Part shown: positions 1 to 8,907 of the stretch, one piece after another
Position numbering within the stretch: position 1 is the stretch's first letter
How the letters are laid out: every line of letters starts with the position of its first letter
Assembly (NCBI GenBank): GCA_947504795.1
Contig: CANNJG010000027.1
Coordinates: forward strand, 1 to 17,228
Source: Legionellaceae bacterium
GTDB taxonomy: Bacteria; Pseudomonadota; Gammaproteobacteria; Legionellales; Legionellaceae
Direction of reading: 5' to 3'
DNA: 17,228 bases
Program-made: the position numbers and the translations under genes
The notes under the pieces: generated by a model
The model's input: the letters and a program-made list of their open reading frames with translations, nothing else
Database searches by the model: none
What the model was told of the DNA's origin: nothing

Positions 1-2658
1 ACAAGAGAGCGGCAATCGCGATAAAAGAGGATACGTTAACGTGGGGTGATTGGAGTCTTCTAAGGATTCTATCTGTGTAAAGCGCTGTTGTGCGAGTAAT
101 TGTCGAAACGTGCCTTGGCGGATAGGCGTGTAATGATCTAAAAGATAAAGACGCTGTTTAGCGCGTGTCACTGCGACGTAAAGCAAGCGCTGCGTTTCAT
201 AGATTGATTTTTCAGCATCAATGCGTCCTAAATAATCATAGAGTAAACACGCTTCATCATCAGCGGCTTTGACGGGGGACATTAATAACACATTATCAGT
301 TTGGTGCGTGGGTAAGGTCAACCAGCGCATTAAGGCTTGGTCCTTTTGCGATGATTTTGCCCCTAGCCCAGGAAGAATGACACAATCGAATTCTAATCCT
401 TTCGATTTATGAATGGTCATAATTTGTAAGCGAGAGGGCGTGACTTTTTTGGAGTAGAGTGTTTGCAATTGGGTTGCAAATTGATCTAAATCCCCTATTT
501 GTCCCTGCTGTTCATATTGTTTTATCAATAACCAATACTGTTCCAAATCCTCTTGTTGTTCGGGTGTTAAGATCTTATCGAGGTGTAACGGCTTTAACGT
601 TTGGATTAACCAATCGACTAAAGGGTATTGTCCACGTTTTCGCAAAGCTTGATGTAACACGTGGTAAATATATTTGGCTCTTATTTTTCCGTCGTTACTT
701 AACCTCGGGATAGCGTCTGCATGGGATAAGGCAACATAGATGGAGGGTTTAAACTGCGCGATAGCGAGTAAATCCGCCAAATCTAATCCACACCAGGGGC
801 TTCTTAGTAACGCTAACCAAGCTAGCCGATTCGCGGGCATGAGGAGGGCTTGTGTCAGCGACCATATGTCGCGCAAATGCGGTAAATGTGCTAATAAATC
901 AATATCGACCCCTTGAAAAGAAATTTGGCGTTGATGTAAAACCGGAATGATCGCAGATAACTGGTGTCGAGAGCGCACTAAAATGGCTATGCTTTGTTCA
1001 GGATGACGCGTTAATTCTTGTTGGACAAACAACGCTATAGCCTCAGCCTCATGCAGGGCATCCGCATAAACGTTTGCGATAATAAAACTGGCGTCGTCAG
1101 CAGCACGCGTCGCAACAGACGCATGAAACGCAATAGCGCCAGATGCCATATCGTCTAGCGATGGAAAAAACGTCTTAGCGTGTTGATTGACCCAATCAAT
1201 TAAAGTCGGAGTCGCCCGAAAATTTGCTTGTAACCGAAGTGGGCGGAGGTTGATAGGGCCTATACCATTTTGCTGCGCCCGTAAAAATAATCCGACTTCA
1301 GCCGCACGAAATCGATATATCGATTGCATTGGATCGCCAACCACAAATAAGGTTCGACCATCATTTGTTTCAAATCCTTGGACCAATTGTGATAGGAGTT
1401 CAAATTGTTGGATAGAGGTGTCTTGAAACTCATCGACTAATAAATGTTGAATATGGTGATCCAGATACAAGGCCAGATCCGTAGGCGTCTGCTCATTGCC
1501 CAAAGCGGAGCGTGCTTGGTGGGCAATGCCCGTAAAATCAATCGTATTGGTTTCTTGAAAGTGAAGTTCTAAGTGCGCAACTAATAAAGGTAAGAGATTC
1601 AATAAGGCTTGTAATACTGACCATTGTTGAGCGTCATATTGAGGTTTAGGTAACGTGCTGATATGAACGAGTGCCTTTCCAAACCCAGGTAATGCATCGA
1701 GCGTTGCCAACAATTGTTTACTGTGTGTTTTCAGATGGTCATAGATCTCGGCACTACAAACCTCACGTTTGATACCAATATGATGGTCGAACGCTTTGCG
1801 TAAGCGCCGCGTGGAGGTGAGGAGCAATGCAGCTAAATGCATAGCTAAATTTGCATCTAAGCTTTCAAAATCGCGCCACTCGCGCAGCGCTTGCCAATGT
1901 GAATCAGAGACACCGGTATGGGTGACAACGGTTTGTAGCAATGAGATAAGTTCTGTTTGCAAGCTGCTGGGAATAGTTTGTCGAAAGCGGGCCAATTCAT
2001 GGGCCTCAATCCAAGCTAAGGCGTGTTCAAATTGCGCCTGGCTTTGATTGCGGGCTAAATAAATAGGCGTCAACCATTGATCGCGCTGACTCAAGAGCTG
2101 TGCAAATAACAGGATCACTTTATCTTGGCGATTATCTAGATGCCGCAAAAGGACTTTCAAATCCATTTGGTGAGGAGACGCGTTGCGTGCATAGTGCAAA
2201 CAGTTACGTGCAACATGGCGATAGAGCGTTTGCGGTTGCTCATGGATGTTGGCATAGTTCAATGCATGAATGGGAATGGCATGCGTGATCATTTGGCACA
2301 GGGCATCAATCGTCATAATACGTAAACGATTCGGTTGCAACAATAATTGCCAACCCAAAGTTTGATCGCGTGCAAGGACTGCATGTGCATACGTTTGGGT
2401 GGTGCGTTGATGTTCAGATGCAGGTGAGATTGGTTGCGTGGCAAGATGTAACGCACCGATGATGCGATCCCGCATTTCAGTGGCCGCTTTGCGCGTAAAC
2501 GTCAGCGCGATAATCTGCTCGGGTTCGCTGACTTGACCCAATAGTCTTAAAAAGCGCTGAGTTAAAATCTCTGTTTTGCCGGATCCAGCGGGTGCCTGTA
2601 CAATAAATGAACCACTTGGATCGGTGGCGAGGTGACGCTGTTGTTGATCAGAGAGCAT
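1..2658 (-). CDS. UvrD/RecB-family (AddA-like, COG1074 type) ATP-dependent DNA helicase, partial: N-terminal 886 residues
   Basis: Superfamily 1A helicase, probably acting in double-strand-break repair or recombination. The frame is open from ATG 2658 to the left edge, so the C-terminus is missing. Visible motifs: Walker A APAGSGKTE at residues 22-30; motif Ia ALTFTRKAATEM just after; motif II DEFQDTS at 409-415; motif III VVGDPMQSIYRFRAAE near 437; motif IV LQANFRAT; motif V MTIHKSKGLEFD from 747; motif VI YVAVTRAK from 827. The long insert between Ia and II is typical of RecB/AddA rather than UvrD or Rep. The start overlaps the lysAC stop by 11 nt and has no clear Shine-Dalgarno sequence, which suggests translational coupling. 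In related genomes a PD-(D/E)XK nuclease protein often accompanies such a helicase; whether a nuclease domain or partner exists here lies beyond the edge. Family confidence is high, exact orthology (addA versus recB-like) is not. Confidence 0.9.
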   Translation of the reverse strand, partial: MLSDQQQRHLATDPSGSFIVQAPAGSGKTEILTQRFLRLLGQVSEPEQIIALTFTRKAATEMRDRIIGALHLATQPISPASEHQRTTQTYAHAVLARDQTLGWQLLLQPNRLRIMTIDALCQMITHAIPIHALNYANIHEQPQTLYRHVARNCLHYARNASPHQMDLKVLLRHLDNRQDKVILLFAQLLSQRDQWLTPIYLARNQSQAQFEHALAWIEAHELARFRQTIPSSLQTELISLLQTVVTHTGVSDSHWQALREWRDFESLDANLAMHLAALLLTSTRRLRKAFDHHIGIKREVCSAEIYDHLKTHSKQLLATLDALPGFGKALVHISTLPKPQYDAQQWSVLQALLNLLPLLVAHLELHFQETNTIDFTGIAHQARSALGNEQTPTDLALYLDHHIQHLLVDEFQDTSIQQFELLSQLVQGFETNDGRTLFVVGDPMQSIYRFRAAEVGLFLRAQQNGIGPINLRPLRLQANFRATPTLIDWVNQHAKTFFPSLDDMASGAIAFHASVATRAADDASFIIANVYADALHEAEAIALFVQQELTRHPEQSIAILVRSRHQLSAIIPVLHQRQISFQGVDIDLLAHLPHLRDIWSLTQALLMPANRLAWLALLRSPWCGLDLADLLAIAQFKPSIYVALSHADAIPRLSNDGKIRAKYIYHVLHQALRKRGQYPLVDWLIQTLKPLHLDKILTPEQQEDLEQYWLLIKQYEQQGQIGDLDQFATQLQTLYSKKVTPSRLQIMTIHKSKGLEFDCVILPGLGAKSSQKDQALMRWLTLPTHQTDNVLLMSPVKAADDEACLLYDYLGRIDAEKSIYETQRLLYVAVTRAKQRLYLLDHYTPIRQGTFRQLLAQQRFTQIESLEDSNHPTLTYPLLSRLPLSC

Positions 2659-5224
2659 CTGGAACTGGCCAGAGAATTTCTTGTGCAGCCGTCCGCAGAT
2701 TATAGGATGAACTCATGCAATGACCATACGCGCCTGTATTGGCGATCAAAATAATGTCGCCTTCGTAGGTGTCGGGTAACATCCTATCGTATCCCAATGT
2801 ATCGCCAGACTCACATATCGGCCCAACAATATGAACAGGGGTCGTGTTCGGTGTGTGAAAGCGGGTCAAATTGACGATAGGATGATAGGCACCATAGAGC
2901 ATTGGCCGGATTAAAGAATTCATTCCCGTTTCAATTCCCACAAAATTAACTTTCCCCTTTTCTTTGCATTGCGTAACTTTTGCGAGGAGAACACCCGATT
3001 CTGCCACAAAAAATCGACCGGGTTCTAACCAAAAAGACAGCGTTGGATAACGCGATTTTACGGCTAAAAGGAGTTCATCGAGTTGCAATAGATTAAATAC
3101 GGGTTGCCCGGGTTTTTCGGCAATGCCAAGGCCCCCGCCTAAATTTATAAAGGTTACATTAGGGAACCGTCGCGTTTCTTTGGCCAGCATTAATGCGGTT
3201 TCTTGCCATAGTTCAGGGGATAAAATGCCGCTACCTGAATGAGCATGTAGGCCAATGACGTTAAAACGATGTTTATTCATCAAGGTGACGACGGCATCGA
3301 GATCCTGACTAGAGATACCAAATTTCGATTCATTTCCACCGGTGCATACAAATTTATGATGTCCCGCGCCAATACCAGGATCGATGCGTAATAAAATATC
3401 CTGGCCTTGAAAGAGCTCAGGCCAATGTTGCAGCGGATACAGGCTATCAATGGTTAAATAGCACGGTTTGGATAGCGCATCAGCATACTCTTCTTTTGAA
3501 GCAAAATTGGGTGTAAATAACACCCGCTGTTTCTCAATTGCTGGGAACAATGAAAAGACTAACGCTAATTCTTGGGGGGAAACGCATTCGAAACCGATGT
3601 CTTTGTCAGCTAAAGCGCGCAAAATATCGGGGTGTGGATTAGCTTTGATTGCGTAAAAAATGGTATTAATCGAGCGCAGCGCTTTTAAAGCGTCGGCTTG
3701 TTTTAGCATTGTGTTTGTATCATAGACATAACTTGGTGATTGCGTTGCAGCCAAGGTCAATAACCCTTCGCGCTCTGTTTCCCACCAGGGGGTAGGTTTG
3801 GGGTCCGGATGGCCAAATTCTTCGTGCCAACTTTTGGAGTAATAAAAGTTTTGTGGATTCGATTCAATGAGTAACGCATGGAGTTTTTGACAGAGCTTAT
3901 CTGCTTTAGATTCATCTACGACAAAAGTTAAATTTAAATCATTGGAAGCTAATGACATGAGGTGAACTTGTTGATCATCAAAGACTTCAAGTGCGGATCC
4001 CAATTGAGGTAAAGCGCGTCGGATATGATGTCCTACCAAGCTGACGGCAGAACAGGGCTCGATGATTTTCACGCGTCCAAACTGGTTTAAGTCGTTCAGC
4101 AACGCGTCGATTCGCGCACGCGGGATGTGTTTGTCGTGATTATCGTCTAGGGAGAGGGTGACATTCGATTCGGAAGTGGCTAATAAATCGATAGAGAAGT
4201 GATGCTGTTTGAACAGGACAAAAATATCTGCTAAAAATCCAACTTTTTGCCACATTGAAACCGTGTCGATAGATATCAAGGTGATACTGGGCTTAACTTG
4301 GATGGATTTAATCAAAGGAGCATCTTCACTTTTGGTGAAAATATGTGTTCCTGAATGTTCGGGCATGCGCGTATATTTGACATACATGGGAATTTGAGCT
4401 TTTCGAACCGGAGGAATACACAAAGGATGCAGGACTTTAGCACCCATCGATGCAATTTCCTGAGCTTCTTCATAATTCAAGACTTTTAAGAGACGCGCAT
4501 GGGGTAATTGATGGGGATTCGCGGTATAAATGCCCGGGACATCTGTCCATATTTCACAAACGGTTGCATCCAAAATGGCAGCGAATAAGGCGGCCGAGGT
4601 ATCGGATCCTCCGCGACCCAGGAGTACCGTTTCACCCTGTGTATTCGCAGCAATAAATCCTTGTGTAATAATTACATCTGATCCAGACTGTATCAGTTGT
4701 TCACTTAATTCTGGATTAGTATCCGCGGCGACACGTGCATTGCAATACTGTTGGAAGTTATCGCCGGGCAAAGGTGTGGCTGTTAACGCTTCGCGTGCAT
4801 CGTACCACAAGCAATTGATACCTTGCTGGGTTAAAAATGCGTGTCCAAGACGTGTCAGCATGAGCTCTCCCAAGCTTAATATTTGGGCATGAGTCTTATA
4901 AGGCGCTTCACGTAATAAGGCAATTCCAGTTAACCACTGTTCTAGTTGTTCCGCATAGGTATCCATTAAATTTGGATTGACGTCTAGCGCTTCGGCCAAT
5001 GCTACAGTTTGAGCAATATAAGATGTTTGTAAGTGCTGGTGAGTATTGGTCTTAGCGGCTTCAACCATTTGCTCCAATTCATTGGATGCTTGAGATCGGG
5101 CTGAGCAGACGATGACCGGCTGTAAACCGGAAGCCAAGTGCTTCTGAGTGATGAGGACAATATTATTCCATGTCTCGCGAGAAGAAACAGATGTTCCACC
5201 AAATTTGGTTACGATTTGTTGCAT
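2648..5224 (-). CDS. lysAC: Bifunctional aspartate kinase / diaminopimelate decarboxylase fusion
   Basis: 858 aa fusing the first enzyme of the aspartate pathway (aspartate to aspartyl phosphate) to the last step of lysine synthesis (meso-diaminopimelate to lysine plus CO2); both are cytosolic. The N-terminal kinase shows KFGGTS at 7-12 and LGRGGSDTSA at 202-211. A regulatory ACT-like region follows at about 310-455, the usual site of feedback inhibition by lysine or threonine. The C-terminal PLP barrel runs from about 480: PLP lysine K527 in FYAIKANP, HSGSG at 662-666, GGGLG at 696-700, EPGR at 734-737 and CESGD at 804-808, where the Cys is the family's substrate/active-site residue. All these residues are present, so both halves look functional. 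It lies 77 nt downstream of clpB and overlaps the helicase start. Such fusions are known from Legionellales, Xanthomonadaceae and some others. The start ATG 5224 directly precedes the kinase beta strand; its Shine-Dalgarno is weak. Confidence 0.96.
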   Translation of the reverse strand: MQQIVTKFGGTSVSSRETWNNIVLITQKHLASGLQPVIVCSARSQASNELEQMVEAAKTNTHQHLQTSYIAQTVALAEALDVNPNLMDTYAEQLEQWLTGIALLREAPYKTHAQILSLGELMLTRLGHAFLTQQGINCLWYDAREALTATPLPGDNFQQYCNARVAADTNPELSEQLIQSGSDVIITQGFIAANTQGETVLLGRGGSDTSAALFAAILDATVCEIWTDVPGIYTANPHQLPHARLLKVLNYEEAQEIASMGAKVLHPLCIPPVRKAQIPMYVKYTRMPEHSGTHIFTKSEDAPLIKSIQVKPSITLISIDTVSMWQKVGFLADIFVLFKQHHFSIDLLATSESNVTLSLDDNHDKHIPRARIDALLNDLNQFGRVKIIEPCSAVSLVGHHIRRALPQLGSALEVFDDQQVHLMSLASNDLNLTFVVDESKADKLCQKLHALLIESNPQNFYYSKSWHEEFGHPDPKPTPWWETEREGLLTLAATQSPSYVYDTNTMLKQADALKALRSINTIFYAIKANPHPDILRALADKDIGFECVSPQELALVFSLFPAIEKQRVLFTPNFASKEEYADALSKPCYLTIDSLYPLQHWPELFQGQDILLRIDPGIGAGHHKFVCTGGNESKFGISSQDLDAVVTLMNKHRFNVIGLHAHSGSGILSPELWQETALMLAKETRRFPNVTFINLGGGLGIAEKPGQPVFNLLQLDELLLAVKSRYPTLSFWLEPGRFFVAESGVLLAKVTQCKEKGKVNFVGIETGMNSLIRPMLYGAYHPIVNLTRFHTPNTTPVHIVGPICESGDTLGYDRMLPDTYEGDIILIANTGAYGHCMSSSYNLRTAAQEILWPVPDAL

Positions 5225-5248
5225 GATCTACCGAATTGTAAAACTTAG

Positions 5249-5277
5249 AACGTAGCATAATTTGCAAATGAATTCAA
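5249..5277 (-). promoter_or_regulatory. Candidate sigma-70 promoter for lysAC
   Basis: In the 77-nt clpB-lysAC gap, minus strand: TTGAAT (5272-5277), 17-nt spacer, TACGTT (5249-5254) preceded by an extended-minus-10 TG at 5257-5256. The predicted leader would be under 20 nt. The -10 match is poor, so read-through from clpB remains possible. No rho-independent terminator is visible between the two genes. Confidence 0.3.
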
Positions 5278-5301
5278 TGGGATAGCTGTGTTTAAGGCCC
5301 T

Positions 5302-7872
5302 TTAAATTTTAAAAAGCAACTGCCCGTCCTTTATGTCAACATGAATAATCATCCCAGACTTAAATTCTCCGTTCAGTAAGGATTGCGCCATTGGATTTTC
5401 AAGTTTCTGTAAAATGACACGTTTCAGTGGTCGGGCGCCATAAACCGGATCAAACCCTGTTTCTGCAAGATAATGCAGCGCCTCATCGCTTAATTCTAGG
5501 CCGATGTTTTGGTCGCGTAAGCGTTGTTTTAAATGCTCAATTTGAATTAAAGCGATGTGGGCAATCTGTTCTTGAGTTAAAGAATGGAATACGACCGCAT
5601 CGTCGATACGATTAATGAATTCAGGTCTAAAATGCTGGCTGACTAAGTCCATAACCATTGTTTTAATCGTCTCATAAGGCTTCGCATTGTTTTCTTGAAT
5701 TAAATGAGAGCCTAAATTTGACGTCATCACAATCACTGTATTACGAAAATCGACGGTACGCCCTTGTCCATCCGTTAAGCGACCATCATCTAGGACTTGT
5801 AGCAATATGTTGAAGACATCTGAATGTGCCTTTTCAATTTCATCCAATAAAATCACGGAATAGGGGCGTCTACGCACAGCTTCGGTTAAATACCCCCCTT
5901 CTTCATATCCCACATAACCGGGTGGTGCGCCAATCAAGCGCGCGACAGAGTGTTTTTCCATAAATTCTGACATATCAATACGGATCATAGCGTCCACCGT
6001 ATCAAACATAAATACGGCTAAGGATTTACATAATTCTGTTTTACCGACTCCGGTAGGCCCAAGGAATAAGAATGAACCAATGGGGCGATTGGGATCGGAT
6101 AAACCGGCTCGTGACCGACGAATCGCATTTGCGACGGCATCAACGGCTTCATTTTGCCCAATTAAGCGTTGATGGAGGGCTTCTTCCATATGCAGTAGCT
6201 TTTCTTTTTCCCCTTCTAACATTTTGCTGACGGGAATCCCCGTCCATTTCGAAACAATTTCTGCAATTTCTTCTTCAGTCACTTTATTGCGTACCAATTT
6301 GGTCTCCAAATGAGACGAGGATGCGCTGGTATTTAACTGCTTTTCTAAGGCTGGAATGGTTCCGTATTGTAATTCGGACATACGCGTCAGATCGCTAGCA
6401 CGCCGGGCAGTTTCGAGTTCTAACTTGGCTTTTTCCAGAGATTCCTTGATGTGTGACGTCCCTTGGAGCATGGCTTTTTCAGCTTTCCAAATATCGTTCA
6501 AATCCGCATATTGTTTTTCTAGTTCTTTGATAGTCTTTTCTAGATCGGCTAAGCGTTTTTTAGACGCTTCATCGGATTCTTTTTTCAAAGCTTCGCGCTC
6601 TATCTTAAACTGAATCAAGCGGCGTTCAAGTTTATCCAAACTTTCGGGTTTAGAATCGATTTCCATGCGAATTTGACTGCCGGCTTCATCCATTAAATCG
6701 ATGGCTTTATCGGGAAGTTTTCTGTCTGTAATATAACGATGAGAGAGGGTAGCAGCAGCAATAATAGCTGGATCCGTAATATCGACACCATGATGAATTT
6801 CATAGCGCTCTTTTAAACCACGTAAAATCGCAATTGTATCTTCTACATTTGGTTCTTTGACGACTATTTTTTGGAAACGGCGCTCGAGTGCCGCATCCTT
6901 TTCAATATATTTTCGGTATTCATCCAGGGTGGTAGCACCAATACAATGAAGTTCACCGCGCGCCAAGGCAGGCTTGAGCATGTTCCCTGCATCCATAGCG
7001 CCTTCGGCCTTGCCAGCACCTACCATAGTATGGATCTCATCGATGAATAAAATGATCTGACCTTCTTGCTTTGCCAAGTCATTCAGGACCGCTTTTAAGC
7101 GTTCTTCAAATTCACCTCGGAATTTTGCGCCGGCAATCAATGCGCCCATATCGAGGGATAATAAGCGTTTATTTTTTAGACCTTCGGGGACTTCTCCGTT
7201 GATTATACGTTGAGCTAATCCTTCTACAATGGCAGTTTTACCAACACCGGGCTCACCAATTAATACCGGGTTATTTTTAGTGCGGCGTTGCAGGACTTGA
7301 ATGGTCCGGCGGATTTCATCATCTCTACCGATAACAGGATCTAATTGACCTTGTTCTGCACGAGCAGTGAGATCTAAAGTGTATTTGTCTAACGCCTGAC
7401 GCTGCTCTTCGGCATTGGGATCCTTTACCGTATCGCCGCCGCGCATGGCTTGGATGGCTTGTTCGATTGCTTTGATATCGCCACCCACATGCTTGAGTAA
7501 TTTTGCCAACGCGCCTTTATCTTCAAATGCAGCCAACAAAAATAATTCGCTGGAAATATACTGGTCTTTGCGTGCTTGGGCTAATTTATCGGTCAGATTG
7601 AGAATCCGATTGAGTGCATTAGAAATATGCACGTCTCCACCCATGCCTGAGACTTTGGGTAGTTTGTTTAACCCTTCTTCCAGAGCGCGGGATAAGACGC
7701 TGATTTGGACCCCCGCTTTAGTTAACAAAGGCCGACAGCTTCCGCTTTCTTGGTTAAGCAAAGCTTTTAATAAATGCTCTGGTTCAATGAAGCCATTATC
7801 GAGTCCAAGGGCTAATGATTGTGCATCTGCTAGAGCCATTTGAAATTTCGATGTTAGTTTATCCATGCGCAC
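5302..7872 (-). CDS. clpB: ATP-dependent disaggregase chaperone ClpB (Hsp104 family)
   Basis: Hexameric AAA+ disaggregase that works with DnaK to pull polypeptides out of heat-induced aggregates in the cytosol. Numbered from GTG 7872 the protein has 856 aa, against 857 for E. coli ClpB as I recall it. Its Walker lysines fall at K212 and K611 and its Walker B glutamates at E279 and E678, the same numbers as in E. coli. Domains: Clp_N double repeat (about 1-145), AAA1 (GEPGVGKT 206-213, LFIDEIHT), the M-domain coiled coil (about 405-520), AAA2 (GPTGVGKTE, VILLDEIEKAH), and a C-terminal D2-small domain. Pore loop 2 GYVGYEEGG is intact; pore loop 1 has F251 where E. coli has Y251, a conservative aromatic change. 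The frame extends upstream to a GTG at 7881, but AAAAGG at 7881-7886 sits 8 nt before GTG 7872, and the resulting start MRMDKL matches E. coli MRLDRL. A sigma-32-like promoter lies upstream. Confidence 0.98.
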   Translation of the reverse strand: MRMDKLTSKFQMALADAQSLALGLDNGFIEPEHLLKALLNQESGSCRPLLTKAGVQISVLSRALEEGLNKLPKVSGMGGDVHISNALNRILNLTDKLAQARKDQYISSELFLLAAFEDKGALAKLLKHVGGDIKAIEQAIQAMRGGDTVKDPNAEEQRQALDKYTLDLTARAEQGQLDPVIGRDDEIRRTIQVLQRRTKNNPVLIGEPGVGKTAIVEGLAQRIINGEVPEGLKNKRLLSLDMGALIAGAKFRGEFEERLKAVLNDLAKQEGQIILFIDEIHTMVGAGKAEGAMDAGNMLKPALARGELHCIGATTLDEYRKYIEKDAALERRFQKIVVKEPNVEDTIAILRGLKERYEIHHGVDITDPAIIAAATLSHRYITDRKLPDKAIDLMDEAGSQIRMEIDSKPESLDKLERRLIQFKIEREALKKESDEASKKRLADLEKTIKELEKQYADLNDIWKAEKAMLQGTSHIKESLEKAKLELETARRASDLTRMSELQYGTIPALEKQLNTSASSSHLETKLVRNKVTEEEIAEIVSKWTGIPVSKMLEGEKEKLLHMEEALHQRLIGQNEAVDAVANAIRRSRAGLSDPNRPIGSFLFLGPTGVGKTELCKSLAVFMFDTVDAMIRIDMSEFMEKHSVARLIGAPPGYVGYEEGGYLTEAVRRRPYSVILLDEIEKAHSDVFNILLQVLDDGRLTDGQGRTVDFRNTVIVMTSNLGSHLIQENNAKPYETIKTMVMDLVSQHFRPEFINRIDDAVVFHSLTQEQIAHIALIQIEHLKQRLRDQNIGLELSDEALHYLAETGFDPVYGARPLKRVILQKLENPMAQSLLNGEFKSGMIIHVDIKDGQLLFKI

Positions 7873-7880
7873 AGCAATCA

Positions 7881-7886
7881 CCTTTT
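7881..7886 (-). promoter_or_regulatory. Ribosome binding site deciding the clpB start
   Basis: Minus-strand AAAAGG, 8 nt before GTG 7872. The first in-frame GTG (7879-7881) overlaps this site and so cannot use it. The later ATG 7866 is 14 nt away, too far for good use. Confidence 0.65.
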
Positions 7887-7909
7887 AATTTGAGCTCAGT
7901 TACAGTACC

Positions 7910-7937
7910 ATATGGGTATTGTTTTCTAAAAATCAAG
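7910..7937 (-). promoter_or_regulatory. Sigma-32 (RpoH) heat-shock type promoter for clpB
   Basis: Minus strand: CTTGATT (7931-7937), 13-nt spacer (7918-7930), ACCCATAT (7910-7917). The known RpoH consensus is about CTTGAAA, 11-16 nt, CCCCATnT. The match is 5 of 7 in the -35 (CTTGA intact) and 7 of 8 in the -10 (only the first C differs). Transcription would begin near 7903, giving a leader of roughly 30 nt. ClpB is a classic RpoH target. The element lies in the leader of the divergent sppA. Confidence 0.72.
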
Positions 7938-7948
7938 TGATAGCAACA

Positions 7949-8902
7949 ATGACCGATGCTTCTGTTTCAACGGCTACCTCCACGCAAGATCTTCTGAATA
8001 AAATCGTTATTGAACACTTCAACGAAAAAAAGCGCAAACAAAAATGGCGATGGATACGCCGTAGTTTCTTCTTTTTGGTTATCATTGGGGTTACTTTAGC
8101 GCTTGTGAAAATGTTCGCTTCGGAGGCAGCTATGCGAGTTAAGCCACATGTTGGGATTGTAGATCTGAAAGGTGAGATTTTTGATGGTCTGTCCGCTTCT
8201 GCCGACAATTTAACTAAAAGTTTACGCGCAGCTTATGAAGCGAAGGGGCTGAAAGCAATTATTTTGCGAATTGATAGTCCTGGCGGAAGCCCGGTCCAAG
8301 CCGATTATATGTATAACGCGATTCGTTATTTTCGCAAAGAACACCCCGATGTAAAATACTACGCTGTTTGTGTGGATTCATGTACCTCAGCTGCTTACTA
8401 CGTGGCTGCTGCAGCGGATGAAGTGTATGCAAGTCCTTCAAGCTTGGTTGGATCCATAGGCGTGATTTATAACGGATTTGGGTTTGTAGACGCAATGCAA
8501 AAATTCGGTGTTAGTCGGCGCTTGGAAACAGCCGGCGCTAATAAAGGATTTATGGATCAATTTTCAGCAGTCAATCCGATGCAAGTTAAACGGTTGCAAG
8601 TGATGTTAGACCTGATTCATCAGCAATTTATAGATCAAGTCAAGCTTGGACGTGGGCAACGTTTAAAATCCGACCCGGATCTGTTTTCTGGGATGATTTG
8701 GACTGGAACTCAAGCCAAAGAACTTGGATTGATTGATGGATTTGCGAGTGCGGGACAACTGATGCGGGATGTGATTAAAGTTGATGCGGCCTTTGATTAT
8801 ACCGAGAAGCATAGTGTTTTCGATAAATTGGTTAGAAATTTAGGTGCAGAAGTGGTTAGCCAACTCCCCAAAGCATTGGGTGTTCACGTTGGAATCCAAT
8901 AA
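7949..8902 (+). CDS. sppA: S49 family signal peptide peptidase, short single-domain SppA type
   Basis: Membrane-bound serine protease that degrades cleaved signal peptides, with its active site outside the cytoplasm. Numbered from ATG 7949 it is 317 aa, the length of the short (36K-type, B. subtilis-like) SppA and about half of E. coli SppA. After a basic cytoplasmic stretch (residues about 25-38, rich in K/R/W) there is one membrane segment at about 39-57. The ClpP-like domain carries ILRIDSPGGS (oxyanion region), nucleophile S147 in CTSAAYYVAAAADEVYA, SLVGSIGVI, and candidate general base K199 in GANKGFMD: the Ser/Lys dyad of the family. The frame extends upstream to TTG 7919, but that codon has no good ribosome site and lies within the clpB promoter region, so ATG 7949 is preferred. 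nnrD follows after 5 nt, probably in the same transcript. No convincing own promoter was found. Confidence 0.92.
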   Translation: MTDASVSTATSTQDLLNKIVIEHFNEKKRKQKWRWIRRSFFFLVIIGVTLALVKMFASEAAMRVKPHVGIVDLKGEIFDGLSASADNLTKSLRAAYEAKGLKAIILRIDSPGGSPVQADYMYNAIRYFRKEHPDVKYYAVCVDSCTSAAYYVAAAADEVYASPSSLVGSIGVIYNGFGFVDAMQKFGVSRRLETAGANKGFMDQFSAVNPMQVKRLQVMLDLIHQQFIDQVKLGRGQRLKSDPDLFSGMIWTGTQAKELGLIDGFASAGQLMRDVIKVDAAFDYTEKHSVFDKLVRNLGAEVVSQLPKALGVHVGIQ

Positions 8903-8907
8903 TAATC

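Noticed and set aside
459..2325. Several plus-strand ORFs of 61-84 codons inside the helicase gene
   Set aside because: They lie antisense to a continuous 886-codon helicase frame with all motifs, and have no family-like content or ribosome sites.
3468..4892. Plus-strand ORFs, including one of 120 codons, inside lysAC
   Set aside because: Antisense shadows of a well-conserved enzyme; Cys/Ser-rich, low-quality translations.
5282..5303. Near-palindrome TTTAAGGCCCTTTAAA after the clpB stop, considered as a terminator
   Set aside because: No loop and no T-run follows on the minus strand; the arms also pair imperfectly.
7415..7843. 142-codon plus-strand ORF opposite the clpB N-terminus
   Set aside because: Antisense to the conserved Clp_N domain; its translation is Ser/Ala/Leu-rich and resembles nothing known.
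7919..7948. Longer sppA start at TTG 7919
   Set aside because: Rare start codon, no spaced Shine-Dalgarno, and it overlaps the clpB promoter; ATG 7949 fits better.
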